NCBI GenBank assembly: GCA_036971615.1
Contig: JAYKKR010000005.1
Coordinates: 1,178,001-1,242,000, forward strand
Source of the DNA: Amyloporia xantha
Lineage: Eukaryota > Basidiomycota > Agaricomycetes > Polyporales > Adustoporiaceae
Direction: 5' to 3'
DNA length: 64,000 nucleotides
Below the pieces are notes generated by a model. The model searched no databases, was not told the DNA's origin, and saw nothing but the letters and a program-made list of their open reading frames with translations. This document shows positions 21,745 through 31,722 of this stretch, piece by piece. The position numbers and the translations under genes are program-made. Within the stretch, counting starts at the first letter, position 1, and every line of letters starts with the position of its first letter.

Positions 21745-24700
21745 ATGTCCCTGTCGCCCACGACGTCGACCGAGTACGAGCCCACGATGGGCAAGCGTCG
21801 TCGCACCAGCTTCACCGTCAGCGGCAGCGGCAGATCCGACATCGCCCCATCACCCATGGAAGCGTCCCCGGGCCAGTCCGCCCCGCCCCCCGCGCCGTCG
21901 TCCCACATTCCGAAGCGCGGCGCGCGGGCCTGCACCGCCTGCCGTAAGGGAAAGAACAGGTGCGAAGGCGAGGTGTGTCCCCTCCACTCCAGCCACGCCC
22001 CTCACCCCCCGCTCACGCATCATGTCGTGGCCCGTCTCCCCGCCCGGCCCGGCTGCCTAGGCTCCTTGTCGTCGATGTCAACTGAGCGGTACACCCTGCG
22101 TCTTTGAGAAACCAGAGAAGAAAAATGTGCAGGCCATGTCTAGCGCAAGCGTCGAGTACGTCCTCTCACCTGTCTCGCACTCGGCCACCCACCGCTTACG
22201 CCCGTCGCACAGACGTCTCTCGCGCCTGGAGGGGCAGTACCTCGTGAGCCTGCTTCTTCTGTTCTGCGGTGGCTCGAGGGCACCTTGTTGACGGCACGAT
22301 GCAGGTCATGCAGAGCCAGATGATTGGCATGCAGTCTTCCCTCGATCGCATATTATCCGCCATTCAGTCGCAGAGCCAACAGACCGCAGCGATGGTCCAG
22401 CACTCTGTCTATGGCAACGGCGGCCCGCCGCCCATGCAGCCGATCCGCAATGGCGTGGACATGTATGGGTCCCCCGGCCCCTCAGACGGTCCGTCGAGAG
22501 GCCCCAGGTCGTTCCCGCCCCTGCCGGGCTTTGCCCCCCCTGTGCGTCCCTGCATTTGCTTCGATTGCCGCCCGGGATGCTCACTCGCAGCGCAGCCGCA
22601 CAAGTATGCAACGTACGGTATCGTGCCGAGCACCGCGCCGTCGTCGGACGATGAGTCGGAGGATACGCTACCGAGGTCTACGTTGAATGCGCCGATAGAG
22701 GCGTTGCAAGGGCTTGCAAACGCTGCAGCTGAGGCTGCTGCAGCGCCGTCGACGGCTCCTCCTAGGTACTGGCTTCGGCGTAATAACGAGATTTTAGCTC
22801 TGCTCACGCGAATGTGACCATAAGGGTCAAGAAGCGCAAAAAGGCCGAGCCGACACCTCGCAACGCCTTCCCGCACGTTGTCGAAAAGGTCAGACTGCCT
22901 GACACATGAGTGAAACCGGCGTTCTGACGACGGTGTCCAAATAGGGCCTTGTCTCCGACACGGAAGCCAGAGAACTCTACACCATGTTCGCATCTGCATG
23001 CCATGTGTCTGCTCAATTATAGACTTACGTGTCTCATTCACTCAGATTCTTCTCCGGCTGTCATTTCTTTATACCTTGCTTTGATCCGAGCTATGACACA
23101 TACGAAGGCCTGATGGAGCGCACGCCGTGGACGTTCGACTCGATTCTCGCCGTGGCCAGCAAGATCCGAAGCGGGACTGGTCCGCTAAGTCCTACCTTCT
23201 ACAAATGCCTCGAGGAGGCGCAGGGTATCGCCAGGTCAACCCTCTTCGGACCCGTGGTGCGCAAGGAAGCAGTGCAGGGTGCGGTTCTAGTGTCTATCCC
23301 TGGCCGGCATCTAAGCTAACGTGTGCCGTGATTTCGCCCAGGGATGCTCTTGTTGGCCGCTTGGAGTACCAACGGGTGGCTTCCGAGCGGTCACGCCATG
23401 CGCATGGCGCTCGATCTTGGCCTGCATCGTGCCCTCGAGAAGCTCGTCGATCCCGAGAGCGCCAAGAAGCGTTCAGAAGAGGAGGAGCGCGACCTGGGTG
23501 AGTGCAGGCTCCTGAGCTGTATCTCGTGTGCCAAGGGAGTGCTCAACGGGGACTGTACCGATCAGTCGTATCTGCGCGGATCTGGCTTTGTCTGTATTGG
23601 TTTGACCATCAGTACGTTACTCAGGACCTTGGAGCGGGCCGGGCTGGTGCTAACCGAGAGACTGAATAGGATGAGCCTTGGTACGGGGCGTCCGATCGTT
23701 CTCCGTGACGAGAGCTCTATCAAGCACTGTCGCGTACTGCTTTCCCACCCTATGGCTTCTCCGACCGATGTGCGACTCGTTTCCCAGGTCGAGTTGATCG
23801 CGCAGAAAAGTACGTCCCGAGGCCGTTCTCGAGTACGAGCGTCTGAACGGATGCGATCATAAATATTTCTAGCTCAAATCTATGAGACCCTCACCCCTCT
23901 CAAGGGTGAAGTCAACCACAACACGCTGGCGTTCATCCGCCGCGCCAACATCGCCCTCGACAAGTGGTGGACTGACTGTGACGAGCTTCACAGTGGGTTA
24001 TCCCGTCACAAGTGTCACAACGGAGAACTGACGGAATGATAGTGCAAACGATGGACGAGGAGGCTCTCCCGCGCAAAATACTTGTGGGGGAACTGCACTA
24101 TGCAAAGCTATGGCTCGTCTGTGTGGCTTTACGCGGTGTATCCTGGGATAAGATGCCCTTTGAGCAGCGAGAGCTGGCGTTCCAGGCTAAAGACGCCGCG
24201 TCGAGCTGCCTCTCGAACCTGCTCAACTCACCAACGTACAGGTCGGCTCTCTCGTCTCATACAAACGCGAGTTTGAGCATATGTTGAGAATATCTCATTT
24301 CTCTTCCAGAGCTGCTCTGCGATACGCTGTGCACGACAGCCTCGTCACAGCCGCGTTTTCCGGCTTGTTCCTGTTGAAAATGGCGAACCTCTTTCCTACG
24401 GAGCTGGACCTCGGTGGGATCACCGGGCAGGTGGAGCAGCTCGCAGAGCTGTTGTCGGACGTCGCGGCTGAAAGGCGTGTATTACTTCCGTGACGATAGC
24501 CCGCGTCTGAACTGACAATCCCGGTAGGTATGCCTGGACGCTCCGCGTCATGCTCAGCAACCTCAAACACAAGGTGGGGCTCGCGTCGATGGCCACGGCA
24601 CCTGGCTCTCACGGGCCCGACATGATGGCCCCGCCCGCGTTCCCAGATCCCAGTACCATGCCGCAGTTTCAGACGGCAATGGAAGAGCTGGGGATGGGAC

Positions 24701-24930
24701 CGGGCTCGCTACAGCACGGGCTGCTCTTCAGCCCGTCCTCTATTCCGGTCTGGCTGCAGGAACAAGTCAGTATCACGTCGTGCATAGCCCCCCACTTTGC
24801 TCAACGGCTGCCGCTTCACTTCACGCAGAACTTGACAGATCTCGGGCTTCCTTCGAATGGCTCCGATGGCATCTTCCTGCAGTTGGGGCATACCAACGGT
24901 TGGATGGGTGATTTTCCCTCCGATGCCTGA
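21745..24930 (+). CDS. Zn(II)2Cys6 fungal transcription factor, priB-like
   Basis: Fifteen exons encode about 775 residues: 21745-21972, 22061-22155, 22213-22243, 22305-22541, 22596-22765, 22825-22888, 22945-22985, 23046-23278, 23342-23497, 23566-23611, 23670-23809, 23873-23992, 24043-24241, 24310-24474, 24528-24930. The zinc cluster has Cys 63, 66, 73, 79, 82 and 89 (CTACRKGKNRCEGE, then APCRRCQLSGTPC), with the fourth to sixth cysteines coming from exon 2. A coiled-coil dimerisation segment follows (SVERLSRLEGQYLVMQSQMI). The middle domain, SGCHFFIPCFDPSYDTYEGL to AWSTNGWLPSGHAMRMALDL, is typical of Fungal_trans. It resembles Lentinula PriB and Leu3-type regulators, but the target genes are unknown. 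The start at 21745 was chosen because an upstream in-frame ATG (21559) lies before the CCAAT box. The last possible intron (24768-24830) is a multiple of three without a stop and may be retained. Confidence 0.88.
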
Positions 24931-25211
24931 GGCATGGTAACAGTGTATCATATGACTTTGTACTATCTCCGGGCGGCAGAGCCGTTCGCCAAAACACCAT
25001 TGTATATCTCGAAGTGTATCATCCATCCGTGTTGTCGAACAGATGTATATTTCTCCCTTCGCGGACTTTCAGCCCTCCTTTACGTGCGAGATGTATAGCG
25101 ACTGCCGAATGAAACACCGTTCTCCGCAACTTATCAAGTATATACACATTCGTAAGCAGACAGGAATACGAAACACTATGCTATAACACGTCGATGCGGG
25201 GTATCGTTGTT

Positions 25212-26877
25212 CTATTCTTCTTCGTCACTCTCTTCTTGTTCCTGCAAGAACTGATGACGACATCACTGGGTTAGATAGCTGTCACAAATGTAGAGTAGTG
25301 TCATACCTTCACGAGCGCCTGTGTCGCCTGCAGGAAGTGCTGCTTTCCCTGAGGCTTCGCACCCTTCTGGTGCCAGTATATGATAGCTTGGTCAGAGATA
25401 CAATCTTTGTTGTACAGAACCTGAGGATGAAAAGGATTAACATGGCTCTACCCGAATATCACACGGCAGGCATACCTTCAGAACCTGGGGGAAAGCTTTC
25501 ATGATGCGTGTGTCTTCGTAGCAATACACTTGCACAGTATTGATGAGGGCAACCTCAGTCTTGGGGCCGTTACAGAACGGCTCGATAATATCAGAAAAAG
25601 CCTAGTTGGATGGATGGGCGTTAATCCAAGAGTAATTTTCAAACAATCACTAGAAAACGCACAGTGATCTCACGAAGCGCAAGGCCCTCGTTCTGGTCCT
25701 GGCGAGCGGACCATTCAATAGAGGAGATGAGCCCTTGCCAGATGCACTGGATCAACTCAGGATCAGGGAGAGCACGTTCCTCCTGCTGGCTCTTGATAGC
25801 AGCTACGATCTATTCAACCAATTAGGAAGGTGCGAGTGCTGGCAGCTAAGAAGCAAGACGGACTTCAGCATGCGGTACGTCGTGCGCCAGCATATCTTGC
25901 AGCGTCTTGATAACATCTTCCTTGAGGGAAGCATACTGGCGCTTCGTCCACCAGTCTGCGACCTGCGGCATGCCCGCCTTGCGGAAGTGGTCGTCAAGAA
26001 TCTTGTCATCGCGCTTGTTCGGGGGGAAGAACGCAATTAGATCCTTGATACCGCCGCGCTTGAGTGAGCTTGCGAGGTGGTCCATGGTTTGCTCGGTGAG
26101 GTAGGCACGGAATATCACAGTGATGACGTTCACGGAGACATCTGAATGACTAAAATGAATCCGAGCGTTGCGAACCACGCAGCTGAGAACGTACCATTCT
26201 TTACAAGGTGATCTTTCGTCAGACTCTGGAGACAGCTAGCACTGGCAAGACCCTGAGACATGAGAAGCGCGGTAGCGACTGCCAGCTTCTCTCTTTGCGC
26301 ATCAGGCCATCTGTTGATGTACTGCAGAAGAGTAGGGAGAGAAGTATCTTCCAGGGGCTTCTGAAGATATTTGTATCTTGACGATACCATTGTCAGACGC
26401 CCAGCTCACAGCCACATTGAAAATCTGCTCACCTCCTGATCAATTTATTTAGAACCTCAATATACTGCTTTATGTCTGCCACCTCCACAGGCTCCTTGGC
26501 GCTGACAACCGAGAATGGGGAGGGCGGTGTGCCATCGTCGACGTAGTTGCCTCCTGGCTGAAGGAGCCCGCCGACCAGAAGTAGTTCGAAGAGGACATCT
26601 GCATATTTGAGGAATTCGAGCGTAGAACCAGCTTGGATTAATTTATTGGCAAGGCCGTCAAAATCGCCGGCTGGAACGGTCTCAAGATGCTTGTAAAGTT
26701 GGTCTCGAAAGACTGTGTGTCATGGCCCAGATGGAAAAGTTAGATGTCAGATCTAACGAGACGATGTGAAGACGCACCCGTAGGCTCGTGTTTAGCGTGT
26801 GCCTTTACGGCACCTTTCCTGGCTCTAATACGGACCCCCTGAAGCGAAGGCTTAGGTGCAGTTGATTGCTGAGACAT
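25212..26877 (-). CDS. eIF5-mimic protein (BZW / 5MP family), W2-domain translation regulator
   Basis: Eight exons (26877-26778, 26712-26433, 26376-26195, 26141-25864, 25809-25663, 25601-25476, 25420-25307, 25250-25212) encode 421 residues. The start MSQQSTAPKPSLQGVRIRAR, then DQLYKHLETVPAGDFDGLAN and FELLLVGGLLQPGG, match the N-terminal HEAT-like region of BZW1/BZW2. The C-terminus is a clear W2 domain: WQGLISSIEWSARQDQNEGL, TEVALINTVQVYCYEDTRIM, QVLKVLYNKDCISDQAIIYW, with the acidic aromatic tail FLQEQEESDEEE. In animals 5MP binds eIF2 and eIF3, competes with eIF5 and tightens start-codon selection. The same role here is inference. Cytosolic, with no signal or membrane segment. Length agrees with the family. 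Confidence 0.92.
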
Positions 26878-28269
26878 CCACAGGTTTCGACGTGCTCGAA
26901 AGATGTGGAACAGAACAAGTTGAATGAGGTCGTTAGCGCCTTGGCACGATCAAGATGAGGCTCGGCGCCCTCCGCGAGATCAGATCGACCACACCAAACA
27001 ACGCCACCGTTCGTGAAACGATACGTAGACCCTTGGTCAGTTGAAGGTTCGAGCTTCTTCAACTCTACTCTGTGGACACAACCGAATATATGGAAATGTG
27101 TTGGTGCACTTCGCCTTTTGTTCACTCAACACGACCGCCAGCTCATGCCTAACTGGAAGTAAATATTCAGTGATTGGTATATCCTCTTATCCAGCTCTGC
27201 GGTGGAGCAATATCCGTTAATAAGTTCCACCTGACATTCACGATAATACGTCTGCTGTCCTCGAGGTGTGTGCAGCGTTAGCTCTTTATTCCTATATCTC
27301 GCATACAGGCTAGCAGTACTTGAGCCATGTCATATTGTTGATTGACAGCTTGATACGTTCAGTGCTGAAGCCTTTCTCTGGCCACCACAATTCCAAGATA
27401 GATGCATACAAGCATGGAGTTTCGAAGATTTTGACGAGTTTGAGTCACACGTACTTGACGGGAATCCGTGTTTACGCTCTCGCTCTCTGGGTTTCAAAAT
27501 TTTCACATGGCACTGCTGGGAGTTTGATTTCAGTATGGTGCTCTTTTGCGAATTGAAATTTGTAGTCCCATCCATGGCGCTCCACAGAGATCTGGTACAG
27601 TCGGTAACTGAATGACGACGAAGCTCATACCTGACGCATGGTATGTACGACCATTATGTACGTTTCGCACCATTCTTTGCGAAGACGATGACGAATGTCG
27701 ACAATTGCTGATAGGAATGTTTGAAATAGTCACAGGTCTGCACTGAACTCGGAGGCTGTCCTCAACCCCACAGATCTAGAAGCAAGAGAAAGTAAACAAA
27801 AACCACCACGCACGATTTGTTGTCCCATATTTTCGATCGAGTTCTACATGACGCCATGTACCAGTCAGCTCACATGCCAGGTACGCTATCAGAAATATCC
27901 AGCGAAGTGCGCAGCGTCGGTATTCTGTGCTCGAGGTCCTGAATGGATCGATCGCGGCTCATAAAGCCTGCACTTCGTCTTCCACGTAGTGCTTATGGCG
28001 CATTCCAAGATCTACGTTCATAATTGATAGTACAACTACAGGTGCTACTCGAGCTGTGTGGCAACGATTAAGGAATAACTGGAAAGTACGTATTGCAGAT
28101 ACGTGTGTTGTGGGAGGAGTGGTAAAATAATGATCCAATCGAACAGTAGTAGCATAGCGTGAAGGTCAAGCCAGAATATAAACAAAGAAAGTGCCAGCAA
28201 AAGCAAAGGGGCAGGCTTCGGCACAACGATATTCTCATATTTCAGGTGGGATATCCTCGGCATCTCCGG
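26878..28269. other. Gene-poor intergenic region, 1.4 kb
   Basis: Start of an AT-richer, gene-poor stretch. Minus-strand open frames at 26805-27125, 27330-27575 and 27530-27733 have no recognisable domain. The last could be a remnant of the small-protein family nearby, but similarity is too weak to call. Confidence 0.4.
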
Positions 28270-28777
28270 TTACGCGGATTCTGGCTTCACCACGACATTT
28301 ATTATCTCGTAGGGCGCTAGTGAGTTGACGACCTCTACCCAGACCGAAGGACTGATTTGAACACCGACATATGAGCCGTCGGACATCTTGGCCCTTACAA
28401 CGAATGCAATGCGATTGGCGTCAATATGGCTCAAATCCTCTGCAAAATGGGCTTTAACAAATGAGATGCTTTCTTCGTGACTTGCAGGTTGGACCTGAGT
28501 CGGAAGAATGTCTTTCCTTTTTCCGTGTAAACGATAAGTAACAATTGTTCCTGACGCCGGTTCTGTTGACAATCGCGGGACAGCCACTGCCTTCTGAGTG
28601 CAGTCAGGTATACAAGCTATCGGCGATCCTAAATATCAAGGCGTTGATTATTCAGCGGAACGTCAAATTCCAAGCTTGAAACGTACCTTGTATAACAGAT
28701 GTTTTCAATGTTGACCTTGTAGACGATCGCGAGACGGCGCTTGCACACAGGTGATCGTCATTTCTTCTAACAAGCAT
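28270..28777 (-). CDS. Small hypothetical protein, local family copy 1
   Basis: I do not recognise this family. Two exons (28777-28687, 28628-28270) joined by a good intron (GTACGT..TTTAG) give 149 residues; an in-frame ATG at 28834 would add 19. The N-terminus (residues ~10-30) is Ser/Arg/Thr-rich, resembling a mitochondrial presequence. The conserved part begins with TIVTYRLHGKRKDILPTQ, passes HEESISFVKAHFAEDLSHID and RIAFVVRAKMSDGSY, and ends VWVEVVNSLAPYEIINVVVK. Copy 2 (31263-31722) shares TYRL, the F.K..F...L.H.D spacing, RI.F.V, a Trp and an EII...(V)(K/R)P ending. Alternating hydrophobic residues suggest a small alpha/beta domain. No catalytic motif is visible. Confidence 0.6.
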
Positions 28778-28834
28778 ATGCAGTACTGAATATTTGGGCC
28801 TTAGTAATGCAGAATTGGCAGCAAATGCGAGCAA

Positions 28835-29464
28835 CGTACGATTCTCGAGAGCTGAGTTCTGTGAGTCTTCATCCCCAATCTAAATGTTTTAAGTACGGCT
28901 CGGTGGGGTGGATATCATGTAAGTCCACTTGGCAGTGTTTCTTGTACAGTATGAGCATATAACATACCACACACCTATCCGATAGATCTCCACACGATAT
29001 GAGTATGTGGCATAATAGAAGAATCCTAGGGATGAACCTCAGTGGACAAAATGTATATGCGGCGTATATCGACGCGGCACTGATGCTATGTGCATGGAAG
29101 TTCGAGCCGCTTGATGGAAGCACAACAGGAAACAATGGTAGACCAAGGAACCAAAATTGTGACTGATTTGAAGTGATACCTTTCACGGAGTCAAGAGATT
29201 TTCAGTGGAATACACATACCCTATGGTGAACCTACTGTATAGCGGTGAGTCCACTCAAATCTTGCCGTAAGTTGATAATTCTGATCGTTAAGCAATACAC
29301 TCGGTTGTTCATACTTCCGAATCCATCTGACGATCATCTTTCTGCAAGGAGATCAAACGAGGTTCTGTTACTATCAGCCTTGAATCTTGGCCTTCAGGCT
29401 TTCTTGCCACTACTATTCCGGAGTGCCTCAGCAAGGTCTCCGCACATTCGATGACCTTGATCAT
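28835..29464. other. Spacer between family copies 1 and 3
   Basis: AT-rich, with scattered short open frames on both strands and no coding support. A hydrophobic minus-strand frame (28869-29186) was considered but shows no family resemblance. Confidence 0.4.
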
Positions 29465-29710
29465 AACCTTTGGCTTGATCGCGACGTTGATGACCGTGTA
29501 GCACCTTTTCCATGTCATAGGCGCAATCTAATGGCGTGTGTGCCGTGGGACGAGGTAGTTGACAGAGAAAATGATATGATGAGATTCAATGCCAACGAGC
29601 TCGCTCGGAAATTTGAAGAAGGACTTCGCAACGCTAATGGCTTTCTCGTCGGTTGCAGTGGCAGACACGTATACCATGGTACTATGCAGACAACAGAGGA
29701 AAACATTCTC
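29465..29710 (-). pseudogene. Broken third copy of the small local protein family
   Basis: One minus frame reads ENVFLCCLHSTMVYVSATAT, then DEKAISVAKSFFKFPSELVG and HHIIFSVN. This follows copy 2 closely (SKMVYVAPADT; ITFAKNAFPHELGHVD; RITFSVG). An in-frame TAG at 29530-29528 follows RHTRH. Beyond it the same frame continues MTWKRCYTVINVAIKPKV, matching the EIINVVVKP end of copy 1. The segment before the Trp is also divergent or shortened. The stop and the loss of the YR in the TYRL motif (now CC) indicate decay. A 24-nt GT..AG stretch could remove the stop but is too short for a normal intron. Confidence 0.55.
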
Positions 29711-29887
29711 CGAGGTCCGACGAGTCACGGTGGACCTATGAGGCAGCCGCGTCTTGACTGGGGAGGTATAGCCGATAGCGACTTTTCCCATTGTCGGTGT
29801 GGTACTACAAGAAATGATTGTCAATCGGTGGGATATGTTTTGAAGAATTGGGAGCGTATTGATGAGCACCGTAAGAGGGACGTACAC

Positions 29888-30530
29888 ACACAGGTTTATA
29901 ACTTAGATCCCAGGAAGACAGCGCAGAGTGGATGTAGGCGGCGGTCTGACTCTGGTGGATATCGCGCCAGGGGCCTTCTATACTACAGCAATACGCTGGC
30001 CCTACGCATCAATAAATATCTTAGTGAGGAGCGTTCTGGAGCTTTTCGGATATCATCGATAGTCCCATAGTCCAGACGGATTAGGCCGCACTCAGGCTAG
30101 GCCGAGTCATGTATAAGTAGATAACTTGGTAGTACTAGTACAGGGCGGAAGACTAATTCTGCTTACGAGGAGTCAAAGAGGATGGGTATGATATCTTCAC
30201 ACAAATAATTTGGAGTAACGAACGTTCATCAGCAAAACGACGAATTGTCTTTTCAGACTGAGACGTCTGAATCACGCTTGAAACATACTGTACGTCTGAA
30301 TGCTGTCTTAACCACCTGGCCGTTTTGTTCGCTTGTCATTGAGCGGACCGGTAAGACTCTCAAAACGTTCTTAGTCTCCAGATGGCGTGAACAGTTTCTG
30401 GGGAATCGACAATTAGATATGTCTGTCCTCGCACCAAATAACATTATATTCATCCCTTATGAGCAGATCCGGATACTGCCAGCCGCAGTTGGCGCGTTCC
30501 GAAATCCGAACCAATCAGAAACTTTAGAAC
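29888..30530. other. Spacer before the inverted-repeat element
   Basis: No supported gene. Plus-strand open frames 29387-30070 and 30245-30550 either overlap the broken family copy antisense or have no recognisable content. The second ends inside the left terminal repeat of the adjacent element. Confidence 0.4.
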
Positions 30531-30533
30531 ATG

Positions 30534-30808
30534 CACTGGATGCGGTTTAGAATATTTACCAGTGTGATATGGTGAAAATATTGTAAAGTAAGTCAAAATA
30601 CTTTTAGCATAATCGACTCTTGAGTATTTGGAAAATATGGAAAATATACTGTATAGGCTAGAAGATATTGTAAATGTGTTCCAAAGATTAGGATATCAAT
30701 TGGAAAATATTAGGATTTTGTTTGCTGTAAAGGGCAAAACTTATTCTGACTATGTTTAGAATATCTTTAGAATATACTTGTCAGAAATATTCTAAACCGC
30801 ATCCAGTG
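30534..30808. mobile_element. MITE-like element, 275 bp, 24-bp terminal inverted repeats, 3-bp ATG duplication
   Basis: The left end 30534-30557 begins CACTGGATGCGG. The right end 30785-30808 is its exact reverse complement over 24 bp. The element is flanked on both sides by ATG (30531-30533 and 30809-30811), consistent with a 3-bp target-site duplication. The interior is very AT-rich, with repeated GGAAAATAT-type words and no open frame of note, so it is non-autonomous. CACTG ends plus a 3-bp duplication recall CACTA/EnSpm-type DNA transposons, but superfamily assignment is inference. Confidence 0.85.
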
Positions 30809-30811
30809 ATG

Positions 30812-31262
30812 TCATAAATAAGTTCCGTTAAAGCAGCAGAACACTATACATTCATTCATCAGGCTGCTCCGAAGATATGTGTTATTGTTATACGAGGCCA
30901 AACAGAAGTCGCAGTCATAATGAATTGTGATATCGCGCCGGCGGACATGAGTACATCCAAACATAAAGGTATCAGGGAAGCTCGCCATGTAGATTTCTGA
31001 TATACATCAGTAAGCTTATTTCATATGTTGCTCAACTAATAGAGAAGTACCTTGAGTTCCAAACATCAGAGCATCAGCAGGCAGATGCGTGGCTTTGATC
31101 TGGGAACTGCACGATGTGACCAGCCGCCGTCTCAATTGGGAGTAGACATTGGGGGATAGCTGTGCTTTTTAAGCGCTCAGGCGACGAATATGCAGACGGA
31201 AGTAGACACAGGATACGGAATGTGGGATTTTGGATGAGCGACGTTTTCTGTGAGTAAAACGT
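30812..31262. other. Spacer between the MITE and family copy 2
   Basis: AT-rich, no coding signal; carries the 3' flank of copy 2. Confidence 0.4.
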
Positions 31263-31722
31263 TCAGTCCATGGCAGGCCGAACATGGATATCTATGATCT
31301 CGAAGCGAGCGAGTGTGCTGACAATCATCGACCACGCTGTAGACCCGATTTGAGCGGTCTGTAGGCCGTTTGAGGCATTGACGCCTACAGAGAATGTGAT
31401 GCGACGACGATCCACATGTCCGAGCTCGTGCGGGAAAGCGTTCTTCGCAAAAGTGATGGCCTGGTCATATGTATCTGCTGGAGCGACATAAACCATCTTT
31501 GAACCCAAGCGGTAGGTAACAACGCTCGGGCTACTTCTTGAGGAGCGGGTCGTCGAACGGAACATGTCCGCTCGAGGGGAAGATAGTGAGGCTCCCTAGG
31601 GAAAAGTTAACGGCGTTCGTATTGATTAGTCGAATGGCACGCACTGGGAGGTGGGTCGTAGCAAAGTTGCGCAGGCTGCCGAAAAATATGCGATGTACAC
31701 TTATAGGTATTGGTGTTGTCAT
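31263..31722 (-). CDS. Small hypothetical protein, local family copy 2
   Basis: Exons 31722-31645 and 31595-31263 join across a well-formed 49-nt intron (GTGCGT donor, GACTAAT branch point, CCCTAG acceptor) to give 136 residues. The N-terminus, MTTPIPISVHRIFFGSLRNF, has basic and aromatic residues without acids and looks like a mitochondrial presequence; this is inference. The conserved domain reads SVVTYRLGSKMVYVAPADT, then QAITFAKNAFPHELGHVD, RRRITFSVGVNASNG and STLARFEIIDIHVRPAMD. Copy 1 (28270-28777) is its paralog. A short intron is present in both N-terminal regions but at a different phase. No known domain recognised. Confidence 0.65.

Noticed and set aside
26805..27125. Possible upstream exon of the BZW/5MP gene
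   Set aside because: The family N-terminus is already complete at 26877, and the upstream frame has no relation to it.
29387..30070. 227-codon plus-strand frame around 29.4-30.1 kb
   Set aside because: Lies antisense to the decayed copy of the small protein family, which explains the open frame; no domain seen.
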